Shown here: positions 16,923 through 24,849 of the stretch, one piece after another
Numbering within the stretch: the first letter of the stretch is position 1
How the letters are laid out: every line of letters begins with the position of its first letter
DNA from: Bacteroidota bacterium
GTDB lineage: Bacteria > Bacteroidota > Bacteroidia > Chitinophagales > Chitinophagaceae
NCBI GenBank assembly: GCA_023430465.1
Contig: JAEZAM010000097.1
Location: forward strand, 1 to 56,267
Length of the DNA: 56,267 bases
Reading direction: 5' to 3'
Position numbers and translations under genes: made by a program
The notes under the pieces: generated by a model
What the model was told of the DNA's origin: nothing
What the model saw: the letters and a program-made list of their open reading frames with translations, nothing else
Database searches by the model: none

Positions 16923-18601
16923 TTTTTTGTGACCTCGATCGGCACAGGGTTTTCAGGGGTAAAGCCCGGAGCACCAGGACCGGTATTCTTGTTCACATTA
17001 AAGAATGCAGGCACATATGCAAGCACGAGTATGATACCCATTGCCACGAGCCATGGTTTGAATTTGTCAAAGAGTGGTATGCGTTTCTCATCATGATAGG
17101 CTTCACTTACAGGCAGATCGAGCACGCCTTCGTTGGTGGTTTTGCGGAACATGGTACCGAAGAACACGACGAGGTAAAGCATACCGGCAGTGAACATGAT
17201 GATTCCACCCGCAAGGGCCAGCATGGTGGTGGGAACCCAATCCGGACGGAACAGTTCATGTTCGGGGTTCAGGTAGGTCATACCAAGGTTGGTTCTTCTT
17301 GGTTCACCCAGCAGCCCACCCCACATGAGACCTGTAGAGAAGATCAGCACACCAATGGTCCAGAGATAGGGGATGATCACATTCACTTTTGGAAGGAAGA
17401 TCTTTTTCCCGCTCAGTGTTGAATAGAGGTAGGTGCTCATGCCGATGATCGCCAGGAACACAGGTCCTGCAACGGTCATATGAAAGTGACCAGGGAGCCA
17501 GGAGGTATTGTGAATGACATTGTTGAGCTGATAAGAGGCATTAACGATACCGGTCAGTCCGCCGAAGATGAACAGGATGAGTCCGGCGATGAGGTAGGCG
17601 AACATGTAGTTGCTGCTATCGAGGTAGGGAAGCTTTTTCATCCAGCCGAACCAGCCTTTTGATCCTCTTTTGCGGCCTGCATATTCAAGCGAAGCGGCAA
17701 TGGTGAAGGCAGTGATGAAGCTGGGGATAGCCACACCGAACGTGAGCATACCCTGGAAGAATTTTATACCCTGTGTGATGGATGGATCACTGTATTGGTG
17801 GTGTACACCAACAGGTACAGAAAATAACAGGAACAGGAAGAGCGCGATCCGGCCTGCCAGGTCAGAGTATAATTTTCCCCCGGCAATCTTCGGTAACATC
17901 GTATAAAACATGATGTACGCAGGGAGCAGCCAGAAATACACCAGTGCGTGTCCAAAGAACCAGAACAGCGTACGTGCCAGTGTAACGTTCACTGTCTTTG
18001 TCCAACCCATTGCCCAGGGCAGCAGCAATACCAGCACCTCATAAGCTACAGCAAGGGTACATACGAACCAGATGATGAAATTGATAAGCGTTCCGAGTAC
18101 AGCGAGTGGTGTTTTGGTGGTCGGATTTTCTTTCTTCCAACGGATATACATCTTTGTCCAGTTGAAGAAAGGCACCCAGGAACCGACGATCAACAGGGCT
18201 GCGCCGAGATAGAACAGCGGATGTGCTTTCAGTGGCGGATAAAATGTATAGAGTACAGAGGCTTTGCCGGCAAGCATTGCCCAGGCGGCCATGAGTGTGC
18301 CGGTGATCATCAGGCCGAAACTCAGCCAGGCCATCTTCATGTTGGGTTCCTTCTTAAAATAGAACGCCATGGTTGCATGGCCAAATGCCACGGCAAAAAA
18401 AGTGGTAAGCACGAGCGCATTGATCACACCGTGCAGTGTCAGCCCCTGGTAGTATTCCAGGTTTGCAAAGGCGGCCTGTTTCAGAACGCCCGCCCTGTAG
18501 ATGGTCTGCATCAGGCCATGGTATATCCCGATGGTCAGCAGCGCAACCGGTATGGAGAGCTCCCAAAAAATTAATCGTTTGAATGATTTACTGACTTGCA
18601 T
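16919..18601 (-). CDS. ba3-type haem-copper oxidase subunit I
   Basis: The 560-residue protein has about 13 membrane helices and matches the B (ba3) family. Visible ligands are H57 (low-spin haem), H218, H267 and H268 (CuB), H372 (high-spin haem) and H374 (low-spin haem). The cross-linked tyrosine is present as Y222 in GHALVY, where most relatives read GHPxVY. K-channel residues known from the Thermus enzyme are conserved (Y229, Y233, the serine before VPVGVHHQ, and ITAFT). This favours O2 reduction over an NO-reductase derivative, although ba3 enzymes can reduce NO slowly. It is the third gene of a IIa-II-I-SCO-cytochrome c operon. Confidence 0.92.
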   Translation of the reverse strand: MQVSKSFKRLIFWELSIPVALLTIGIYHGLMQTIYRAGVLKQAAFANLEYYQGLTLHGVINALVLTTFFAVAFGHATMAFYFKKEPNMKMAWLSFGLMITGTLMAAWAMLAGKASVLYTFYPPLKAHPLFYLGAALLIVGSWVPFFNWTKMYIRWKKENPTTKTPLAVLGTLINFIIWFVCTLAVAYEVLVLLLPWAMGWTKTVNVTLARTLFWFFGHALVYFWLLPAYIMFYTMLPKIAGGKLYSDLAGRIALFLFLLFSVPVGVHHQYSDPSITQGIKFFQGMLTFGVAIPSFITAFTIAASLEYAGRKRGSKGWFGWMKKLPYLDSSNYMFAYLIAGLILFIFGGLTGIVNASYQLNNVIHNTSWLPGHFHMTVAGPVFLAIIGMSTYLYSTLSGKKIFLPKVNVIIPYLWTIGVLIFSTGLMWGGLLGEPRRTNLGMTYLNPEHELFRPDWVPTTMLALAGGIIMFTAGMLYLVVFFGTMFRKTTNEGVLDLPVSEAYHDEKRIPLFDKFKPWLVAMGIILVLAYVPAFFNVNKNTGPGAPGFTPENPVPIEVTKK

Positions 18602-18612
18602 GTTTCTTCTTT

Positions 18613-19077
18613 TTATTTTCCTTCGGGATAATTGACGATAACCTGTGCTTTCATATTCTGATGGCCCGTGCCACAGTATTCATGACATACGATGTCATAT
18701 ACACCGGGCTTGTCAAATTTCACGGTGGTTTTATTGATATTTCCGTAGACGGCCATCATGTTTACATTTTTCTCAGCGATGTTGAAACCATGCACCACAT
18801 CTTTGGATGTCAGATAGAAATCAACTTCACTACCAACAGGAATGTAAATCTCCGATGGCTGGAACATCCACATCTGTGCTACGGCGAATACCTGGTAGGT
18901 CTTTTCGTCCAGTTTGTTCACTTTTGGTTCGGTGTATGCCTTGTCGTAGGGCAGGCATTCCGGAACATCCGTTTTGTATTTTCCCCTTGCATATAAAATG
19001 GAGAACACAAAAAGGGCTATCAGCACACCGGTGATCATGATGACACGTTTCTCTGCTTTGTCTATTATGGTTGCCAT
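18613..19077 (-). CDS. Haem-copper oxidase subunit II with CuA site
   Basis: From the ATG at 19077 the protein has 154 residues: one membrane helix (about 11-30) and a periplasmic cupredoxin domain. All CuA ligands are present: H96 in VVHGFN, then C131, E133, C135, H139 and M142 in CHEYCGTGHQNM. The short length and single helix are typical of ba3-type subunit II. It lies between the tiny subunit IIa gene and subunit I. The start at 19077 was chosen because the reading frame further upstream overlaps the subunit IIa gene. Confidence 0.92.
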   Translation of the reverse strand: MATIIDKAEKRVIMITGVLIALFVFSILYARGKYKTDVPECLPYDKAYTEPKVNKLDEKTYQVFAVAQMWMFQPSEIYIPVGSEVDFYLTSKDVVHGFNIAEKNVNMMAVYGNINKTTVKFDKPGVYDIVCHEYCGTGHQNMKAQVIVNYPEGK

Positions 19078-19087
19078 GTAGGTGGGT

Positions 19088-19258
19088 TTAAACTCGTTCG
19101 AGCATGATGAAATAGATGCCAAACCAGATCCCGAGGCAAAGGATTACAAGAGCAATGAAGAAAGCGATCGCGCCACTCGGGAAAAATCCGCGCTCAGCTT
19201 CGGGGAGTTTGTCAGCCCCTGAAGGTCCTGCTGAGGTTGATGAAGAATTATTTGTCAT
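19088..19258 (-). CDS. ba3 oxidase subunit IIa-like small membrane protein
   Basis: This 56-residue frame begins MTNNSSSTSAGP and has one hydrophobic helix (GAIAFFIALVILCLGIWFG) followed by a short tail. It ends 11 bases before the CuA subunit start and begins right behind a good promoter, so it is the first gene of the oxidase operon. Thermus ba3 has an analogous one-helix subunit IIa that supplies the helix missing from its short subunit II. The identification rests on position, size and topology; no sequence signature is available at this length. Confidence 0.75.
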   Translation of the reverse strand: MTNNSSSTSAGPSGADKLPEAERGFFPSGAIAFFIALVILCLGIWFGIYFIMLERV

Positions 19259-19280
19259 GTCTGCGTCTTTTTATGATGGG

Positions 19281-19294
19281 GCAAATGTATTTGC
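19281..19294 (-). promoter_or_regulatory. Oxidase-operon promoter with overlapping palindrome
   Basis: GCAAAT-GT-ATTTGC is an inverted repeat that contains the reverse-strand -7 box TACATTTG (19282-19289). The flanks (GGG on one side, GCCC on the other) and the downstream run CCCAT resemble the nos-operon promoter at 34246-34266. About 24 bases separate the -7 box from the start at 19258. Confidence 0.6.
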
Positions 19295-19459
19295 GGCCCA
19301 TTTTTTAACGCATGATTAAAAGTCGACGCAGAATGATTTGCATCAGCCTGGTGGTTGACCCACGTCATTTCCCGCGTACCCAGAACAAAACGGCGTAGGA
19401 GAGGTCAGGGCCTCAACTGGTTATGAAGAAGCTTCTGAAGTAAAGATGGTTGTGATGAC

Positions 19460-20728
19460 TTACTTATACCGTGCATGAAATGCCCGGTCCAGTTCTTCGC
19501 GGTGGTCGGGATGGGCGAGGTTGATCAGCTCGCGGCCCCGTTGTTTCAGGTTTTTTCCGAACAGGTTTGCGGCCCCGTATTCAGTCACCACCCAATGGAT
19601 ATGACCGCGGGTGGTGACGATGCCCGCGCCTTCCTTCAGGAATGCAACGATCCGTGACTGCCCGCGGGAGGTGACGGAGGGCAACGCGATGATTGGTTTC
19701 CCATCATCTGACAGCGAGGCACCCCGAATGAAGTCCATTTGTCCACCTATGCCGCTATACTGGTAAGTACCTATGGAGTCGGCGCAAACCTGCCCGGTAA
19801 GATCGATCTCGATGGCGCTGTTGATGGCTGTTGCTTTGGGGTTCTGGCGGATGACGCTGGTATCATTCACATAACCAATGTCCATCACACGAACGGATGG
19901 ATTGTCATGGACAAAATCATAGAGCCTGCGGGTGCCGGCCATGAACCCGGTGACGGTGCGGCCAATGTTCAGTTTTTTCCTGCTGTTGTTGATAATCCCT
20001 TTTTCAAGCAGGGGTATTACACCGTCAGACAACATTTCAGTATGTATACCCAGGTCTTTGTGGTTATGCAGATTCTGCAAAACCTGGTCTGGGATGCTGC
20101 CAATTCCCAGTTGCAGTGTTGCTCCATCCTCAATCAACCCGGCGATATTCTTGCCGATGCGGATGATGGCATCGGTGGTCTTCGACGAATAATCCACTTC
20201 CGGCAGATCCTCCTCATGGAATACCATATAGTCAAGCCGGCTGGTGTGTACAAATCCGTCGCCATGTGTCCGGGGCATTTTTGGATTTACCTGCGCAATG
20301 ATCTTTTTTGCCGTTTCGATGGCGGCCCGGGCAATGTCCACCGAAGTGCCCAGTGAGCAATACCCATGTTCATCGGGCGGGGATACCTGTATCATAGCAA
20401 CATCGATGGGTAAAATATTTTTTCTGAACAGTTGGGGTATCTGGCTTAGAAACACAGGCACGTAGTCACCGGCATTGCTGTTGACCACAGCCCTGGTATT
20501 GCCGGATACAAACAATGAGTTGAAGAAAAAGCTCTTCCGATATTCCGGTTTGTCGAAACTGATATCGCCCAGGTTGGTTATGCTCACCAGTTCCACATCA
20601 TGAAGTTCATCATGCCGTTCCTGCATGGCCTTAACAAGATGAACCGGTGTGGCCGCACTGCCATGAATGAACACCCTGTTGCCGGCGTTGATGATCTTTA
20701 CGGCTTCCGAAGCTGATACATAACTCAT
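19460..20728 (-). CDS. Acetyl-CoA hydrolase/4-hydroxybutyrate CoA-transferase family
   Basis: The enzyme (422 residues from the ATG at 20728) belongs to the family I CoA-transferase/acetyl-CoA hydrolase group. Key segments are the N-terminal HGSAATP, the catalytic glutamate in LGIHTEMLSDG, and the CoA-binding GIGGQMDFIRGA near the C-terminus. It exchanges CoA between acetate or another short acid and acyl-CoA. The gene stands alone between the oxidase operon and the NnrS-like operon and is divergent from the latter; no link to nitrogen-oxide metabolism is visible. Confidence 0.88.
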   Translation of the reverse strand: MSYVSASEAVKIINAGNRVFIHGSAATPVHLVKAMQERHDELHDVELVSITNLGDISFDKPEYRKSFFFNSLFVSGNTRAVVNSNAGDYVPVFLSQIPQLFRKNILPIDVAMIQVSPPDEHGYCSLGTSVDIARAAIETAKKIIAQVNPKMPRTHGDGFVHTSRLDYMVFHEEDLPEVDYSSKTTDAIIRIGKNIAGLIEDGATLQLGIGSIPDQVLQNLHNHKDLGIHTEMLSDGVIPLLEKGIINNSRKKLNIGRTVTGFMAGTRRLYDFVHDNPSVRVMDIGYVNDTSVIRQNPKATAINSAIEIDLTGQVCADSIGTYQYSGIGGQMDFIRGASLSDDGKPIIALPSVTSRGQSRIVAFLKEGAGIVTTRGHIHWVVTEYGAANLFGKNLKQRGRELINLAHPDHREELDRAFHARYK

Positions 20729-20848
20729 CGTCTGAAATTTTTGCAAAATTGAGCGGTTAATTTTTTAAATATACTGATGATCCTTACCGGATAGGCATCC
20801 CGGATATGATTATTGTCATTTGCGAAAATGGGAAATATGTGTAATAGC

Positions 20849-20891
20849 TGATTTAAATCATACTTCCCCGCAAACAACGCTTCTAGTTTTG
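20849..20891 (+). promoter_or_regulatory. FNR/DNR box and -7 box of the NnrS-like/RIC operon
   Basis: TGAT-TTAA-ATCA (20849-20860) is a perfect palindrome centred 29.5 bases before the first base of the -7 box TAGTTTTG (20884-20891). That places the regulator at about -43 from the transcript start, a class II activator position. The RIC gene at 35071 has the same spacing. Confidence 0.65.
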
Positions 20892-20899
20892 TGCCAACC

Positions 20900-21967
20900 G
20901 TGATAAAAAGGCATATTCTAATATTGATCTTCCCGCTGGCATTACTGTCATTGACGATGGCTATCCTGGCCGGCTGGCAAAGGATCAACTGGGAGATCCC
21001 GGGTTTACAAATTGCCGCTGATCACGGAGCGATGATGATCGGCAGTTTTCTCGGAACGGTGATCTGTCTCGAGCGCTGCATCATGCATGAGCACAAATGG
21101 TGGCGCCTCCTGCCGTTGCTGAATGGGCTAAGCATCATTTTTTTTCTTGCTCACCTCCCGGATTTTGCGTACATCACGCTGATCGTTGGCAGTGCAGGTT
21201 TGCTGATATTAATGTGTACATACCTTCAGTCATCGGTCAGACTGCCCGAGATCCTGCTGGTGATTGGCGCCTTTGCATGGCTCACCGGCAACCTCGTGCT
21301 CTACAACCAGTATGCCTACCCCGCCGCAGTCAAGTGGTGGATGTTGTTTTTGTTGTGGACCATTTTGGCTGAGCGGATAGCGCTTAGTTCGATGCTACCC
21401 GTTTCCAGGGGTAAGCGATTTAGCCTTTACGCGCTCATCGCACTGAATATTTGCGGCACTTTTCTGCCCTTTCACTGGCATGGCAATGAGGTCTTTGCCA
21501 TTAGTCTTGCCGGCCTTGCTGTGTGGTTGCTCGCGTTTGACATGAGTCGGCTGGCTTTGCAACGCCGGGGCCAGCACCGATACATCGCTGCCTGGTTACT
21601 TTTGGGATTTGGCTGGCTGATCGTCACTGCCGCCTGGCTTCTTTTCTCGCCGGATGCATCATTTGCTTACGATGCGACTTTGCATAGTTTCTTCCTCGGG
21701 TTTGTTTTTTCTATGGTCTTTGGGCACGTACCGATCATCTTCCCGGGGATTATCCGCAGAAATCTTTCACTCTATCATCCGGTATTATATATCGTCTTCG
21801 TGTTATTCCAGGGTTCTCTGTTCATCCGCATACTTGGCGATGCATTTTCCAACCAGCTATGGCGGCAATGGGGCGGATTGTTCAATGGAATAAGCATGCT
21901 GCTGTTTCTTCTTTTTACCGTGGCAATTGTATGGATGCGCAGTGCCAAAAGAAAATCAATGATATGA
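20900..21967 (+). CDS. NnrS-like multi-spanning membrane protein
   Basis: The protein (355 residues from the GTG at 20900) has about ten to eleven hydrophobic helices and almost no soluble part. LHSFFLGFVFSMVFGHVPII near residue 265 and several histidines placed at helix ends recall NnrS, a haem- and copper-containing membrane protein that lowers NO stress. The overall similarity is distant, so the call is tentative. It leads an operon with a DUF59 gene (ATGA overlap) and a RIC fusion gene, and has an FNR/DNR box, all in keeping with an NO-related role. An earlier GTG at 20891 overlaps the -7 box and is less likely. Confidence 0.6.
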   Translation: MIKRHILILIFPLALLSLTMAILAGWQRINWEIPGLQIAADHGAMMIGSFLGTVICLERCIMHEHKWWRLLPLLNGLSIIFFLAHLPDFAYITLIVGSAGLLILMCTYLQSSVRLPEILLVIGAFAWLTGNLVLYNQYAYPAAVKWWMLFLLWTILAERIALSSMLPVSRGKRFSLYALIALNICGTFLPFHWHGNEVFAISLAGLAVWLLAFDMSRLALQRRGQHRYIAAWLLLGFGWLIVTAAWLLFSPDASFAYDATLHSFFLGFVFSMVFGHVPIIFPGIIRRNLSLYHPVLYIVFVLFQGSLFIRILGDAFSNQLWRQWGGLFNGISMLLFLLFTVAIVWMRSAKRKSMI

Positions 21968-22269
21968 CGATGCTTGAAGATAAAATATGGCAGGCGCTCA
22001 GCGAAATATATGACCCCGAAATACCGGTGAACATCATAGATCTCGGCCTGGTATACTCAATTAAAGAGACAGGCAGCGACGCAGTGCATATCCGGATGAC
22101 CGTCACCTCGAAGCACTGTCCGGCCGCGGCTTTCCTCCCGGAGATCGTGCGGCAGGCTGCCGTGAAAGCCGGTGCTGAAAACACCATCGTCGAGCTTGTA
22201 TTCGAGCCGCTTTGGTCCCGCGATCGAATGTCTGATAAAGCTCGTAAGACACTTGGTTACAGAACATAA
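21964..22269 (+). CDS. DUF59/MIP18-family iron-sulfur assembly protein (SufT-like)
   Basis: The 101-residue protein matches the MIP18/DUF59 fold: IWQALSEIYDPEIPVNIIDL is the family start, and TSKHCPAAAFLPEIVRQA carries the conserved cysteine. These proteins help mature Fe-S proteins. It overlaps the NnrS-like gene by four bases (ATGA) and precedes an Fe-S repair gene by 22 bases, so its role is probably Fe-S rebuilding after NO damage. The frame is open further upstream, but that part lies inside the membrane-protein gene. Confidence 0.88.
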   Translation: MTMLEDKIWQALSEIYDPEIPVNIIDLGLVYSIKETGSDAVHIRMTVTSKHCPAAAFLPEIVRQAAVKAGAENTIVELVFEPLWSRDRMSDKARKTLGYRT

Positions 22270-22291
22270 TTTTTCACATAAAACAATCTAT

Positions 22292-23566
22292 ATGTCAACA
22301 GAACAGCTCTATACGATCAGGGTGTATGAACTGGAACCCAGGGACAAGCATGCAACCATCTTCGCTTATTTTGATCGGCTCGCACCAGGCGAATCCTTTA
22401 TCATCGAGAATGACCATGACCCGGCGCCGCTCTTTTACCAGTTGCGGGCGGAGCGGAATGATCACCTGGATGCATTCGAGTACCTGGAACGCGGACCCGA
22501 TCTCTGGAAGGTGCGGATAAGCAGAACGACTGCCGCCAGCGATGTCGGCCAGTCCTGTACTGTTCCTGTCGCCACGGCTGCTCTATCGGAAATCCAGTCC
22601 GACGCCTGTTCGGTTCCTCCGCGGGTGGCGGTACTCGACGTGACGGCGTTGCCGCCGCGATTGAAGCATCCCACTATTTTCGAATGGTTCAATCGGCTTG
22701 CAGAGGGCTCGTCCTTTGTGATCAGCAATGACCATGACCCTAAGCCATTGTACTACCAGATGCTGGGAGAGCTGGGACCCGTATTTACTTGGAACTACCT
22801 CGAAGAAGGACCCTCCACCTGGAAGGTTTCGATCAGGAAGAATCCCGCAGATGAAAGCACGATCGGTCAACTGGCAGCAAAAGATGCACGAAAAGCGGAA
22901 GCAATGAAAAAAATGGGCATCGACTTTTGTTGTGGTGGCGGTAAAACGGTGAGCCAGGCTGCGGCCGAAGCAGGCATTACAACGGATATGCTTTACCAAC
23001 AGCTCGCGGCCGCAGAACAGGTCGTGACAAACACCAGCAACGCATTCGATCGCTGGGACGCGGATTTCCTTGCGGATTATATTTATAACCAGCACCACAA
23101 GTATTACTACGGCAACCGGGAAGTGTTGCTGCAGTTAAGCACAAAGGTCAAAGCTGTTCACAAGGACAGTCATCCGGAACTCACAGATATCGCAGCACTG
23201 GTGAAAAAGTTATTCGATGAACTGGATGCTCATTTCATCAAGGAAGAACAGGTGATATTCCCCTATATAAAGGCGCTTGCACATTCGGTAAAGACCGGAG
23301 TTTTGCCTGCGGTAGCGATCAGCATGACCGATGGCTCGCTTGCCATGATGCATATGGAGCATGAGGCAGCCGGTGACTTGCTGAGGCAACTCCGTGCACT
23401 GGCTGATGATTACAAGCTGCCGGAAGGGGCCTGCAATTCTTACAGGCTTCTGTACAGTAAGCTGCAGGAACTGGAGCAGGATCTCCACCAGCACATTCAC
23501 CTGGAGAACAATATCCTGTTTCCCAAAGCGCTTCAGCTTGAAAAGGAATTAGCCATCGCCCAATAA
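22292..23566 (+). CDS. DUF2249-DUF2249-RIC fusion, Fe-S cluster repair protein
   Basis: The 424-residue protein combines three modules. Two DUF2249 domains come first (about 7-77 and 113-183), each with NDHDP followed by LFYQ/LYYQ. Next is an ScdA_N domain (about 190-240) with the invariant pair C213-C214 in DFCCGGG. Last is a hemerythrin domain (about 255-415) with di-iron ligands such as H268/H269, H314, E318/E319, H357, H403 and E405. RIC (ScdA/YtfE) proteins restore Fe-S clusters damaged by NO and peroxide. DUF2249 usually occurs as a separate protein beside denitrification genes; a double N-terminal fusion is unusual. It is the last gene of an operon closed by a terminator. Confidence 0.9.
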   Translation: MSTEQLYTIRVYELEPRDKHATIFAYFDRLAPGESFIIENDHDPAPLFYQLRAERNDHLDAFEYLERGPDLWKVRISRTTAASDVGQSCTVPVATAALSEIQSDACSVPPRVAVLDVTALPPRLKHPTIFEWFNRLAEGSSFVISNDHDPKPLYYQMLGELGPVFTWNYLEEGPSTWKVSIRKNPADESTIGQLAAKDARKAEAMKKMGIDFCCGGGKTVSQAAAEAGITTDMLYQQLAAAEQVVTNTSNAFDRWDADFLADYIYNQHHKYYYGNREVLLQLSTKVKAVHKDSHPELTDIAALVKKLFDELDAHFIKEEQVIFPYIKALAHSVKTGVLPAVAISMTDGSLAMMHMEHEAAGDLLRQLRALADDYKLPEGACNSYRLLYSKLQELEQDLHQHIHLENNILFPKALQLEKELAIAQ

Positions 23567-23575
23567 TTGCGCAAT

Positions 23576-23608
23576 AAAAAAAGCGCCCTCTCGTGAGGGC
23601 GTTTTTTT
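23576..23608. terminator. Bidirectional terminator between convergent operons
   Basis: The hairpin GCCCTC-TCGT-GAGGGC is preceded by seven As and followed by seven Ts. It closes the RIC-fusion operon on the forward strand and the nos/copper cluster on the reverse strand. Confidence 0.93.
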
Positions 23609-23622
23609 ATACACATCAACGC

Positions 23623-24849
23623 TTATTTCTTATTAACAACCTGGTACATGATGTAATCCTGTTGCCCCCTTTTCTGTGAATAGGCTACCAGGGATGATTG
23701 ATCGCTCAAGGGAGCAATAACCGGATAAGACGCGAAGCTGCTGTCTGGCGTGATGAAAGCCTGTGATTCCACTTCTCCGTCCTTCGACCTGTGTTGTACA
23801 GCAACCCTTTTGCGGGGTGGATTATGGCCGGGAATGCTTTCATCCCAGGCGACGAGCAGATCACCATTTTCGAAAGACGCGATCTGTGGATGAGAGCCCG
23901 CAGCACTTACCTGTTCATGCTGATCAAAGCTCTTTCCGTTATCACCTGATCTCGTGTAGAAGCAGCCTTTTGTTCTGCCACCGGTATACCACGCGAAATG
24001 CAACCCATTTTCATTCTCTGTCATGGATGGACCAGTGTGCGGACATCCACGTATCACCCATTGATCATTGCTGATCAGCTTTGGTGCTGAAAACTGTTTG
24101 CCCCCGTCAGTGGATACACTGTGCAGCATATCACGTATGCTATCCTGGATAATGCCGCGATACAGGACATGTATGCCCGACTTGCTGTCAACGAACAAAT
24201 CTGTGCGACAGCATTGGCAGCATTCCTGGCTGATCATTTTTTCATTCACAAATTCATTATTGTTATTACTTGTGGCAAAGTAAAGTGCCGACCCTTCTTT
24301 TTCGGTTGTCTTCCGGTTATCCAGCCAGATGATCGCCACTTCCCCGGAGGGCAGTTGAGCTACATCATAATAGCGCTGATCGAAGCTGGCTGTATCTGTT
24401 ACGAGTGGCCGTGAGGGCGTCCATGTAAGACCACCATCCACTGAGCTGCTATAATATACCAGTCCTGAGTATTTGTTTTTTGGGTTCGGGTTGGATGCGC
24501 CCCAGAGCGCCATAATATCGCCATTCAGTTTGAAGATGATCTTTGGCAGGTTCTCTGAATGCGGGCGAATGTTGGTGCTGGCCGGTATGACTACGGGCTC
24601 GCCAAATGATTTGCCTTTATCGCCGGAGACCGCATAACAAAAGACAAAGGTCGAATCAGTGGTTGATCTAACCCAACTCATAACAATCCTGCCTTGAGAA
24701 TCTTTGGTGAGGTAGGGACAGGCGCCGGGTAAAGAATCAGCCTGGATGGCTTCGCCTGCGGCTAAACCCGCCACATCTTCCTTTTCGCGGCATCCGATAG
24801 TTACAAGGACTGCTGCAAGGAGGAAGAAGTAAATATTATTTAGTTTCAT
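23623..24849 (-). CDS. BNR-repeat lipoprotein with CCxCC motif
   Basis: The protein (408 residues from the ATG at 24849) has a lipoprotein signal ending VTIGC (lipidated C20) and a beta-propeller built from BNR/Asp-box repeats (SVDGGLTW, STDGGKQF, SGDNGKSF). Sialidase-like annotation would be misleading, because no sialidase active-site set is evident. Instead there is a cysteine cluster ECCQCCR (C210, C211, C213, C214) and GCPH (C269, H271), which suggest metal binding. It overlaps the TonB receptor gene by 14 bases and is the last gene before the terminator. A role in copper handling at the outer membrane is inference from context. Confidence 0.75.
   Translation of the reverse strand: MKLNNIYFFLLAAVLVTIGCREKEDVAGLAAGEAIQADSLPGACPYLTKDSQGRIVMSWVRSTTDSTFVFCYAVSGDKGKSFGEPVVIPASTNIRPHSENLPKIIFKLNGDIMALWGASNPNPKNKYSGLVYYSSSVDGGLTWTPSRPLVTDTASFDQRYYDVAQLPSGEVAIIWLDNRKTTEKEGSALYFATSNNNNEFVNEKMISQECCQCCRTDLFVDSKSGIHVLYRGIIQDSIRDMLHSVSTDGGKQFSAPKLISNDQWVIRGCPHTGPSMTENENGLHFAWYTGGRTKGCFYTRSGDNGKSFDQHEQVSAAGSHPQIASFENGDLLVAWDESIPGHNPPRKRVAVQHRSKDGEVESQAFITPDSSFASYPVIAPLSDQSSLVAYSQKRGQQDYIMYQVVNKK

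Noticed and set aside
17948..18574. Open frame of 208 codons antisense to oxidase subunit I
   Set aside because: Cysteine- and histidine-rich low-similarity translation inside a gene with clear ligands on the other strand; shadow frame.
16919..18601. Assignment of subunit I as an NO reductase
   Set aside because: The cross-linked tyrosine (Y222) and K-channel residues of O2-reducing ba3 enzymes are intact, and no glutamate typical of cNOR/qNOR sites is seen.
23623..24849. Sialidase function for the BNR protein
   Set aside because: Asp-box repeats alone do not show sialidase activity; the arginine triad and nucleophile tyrosine could not be placed, and the cysteine motifs point elsewhere.
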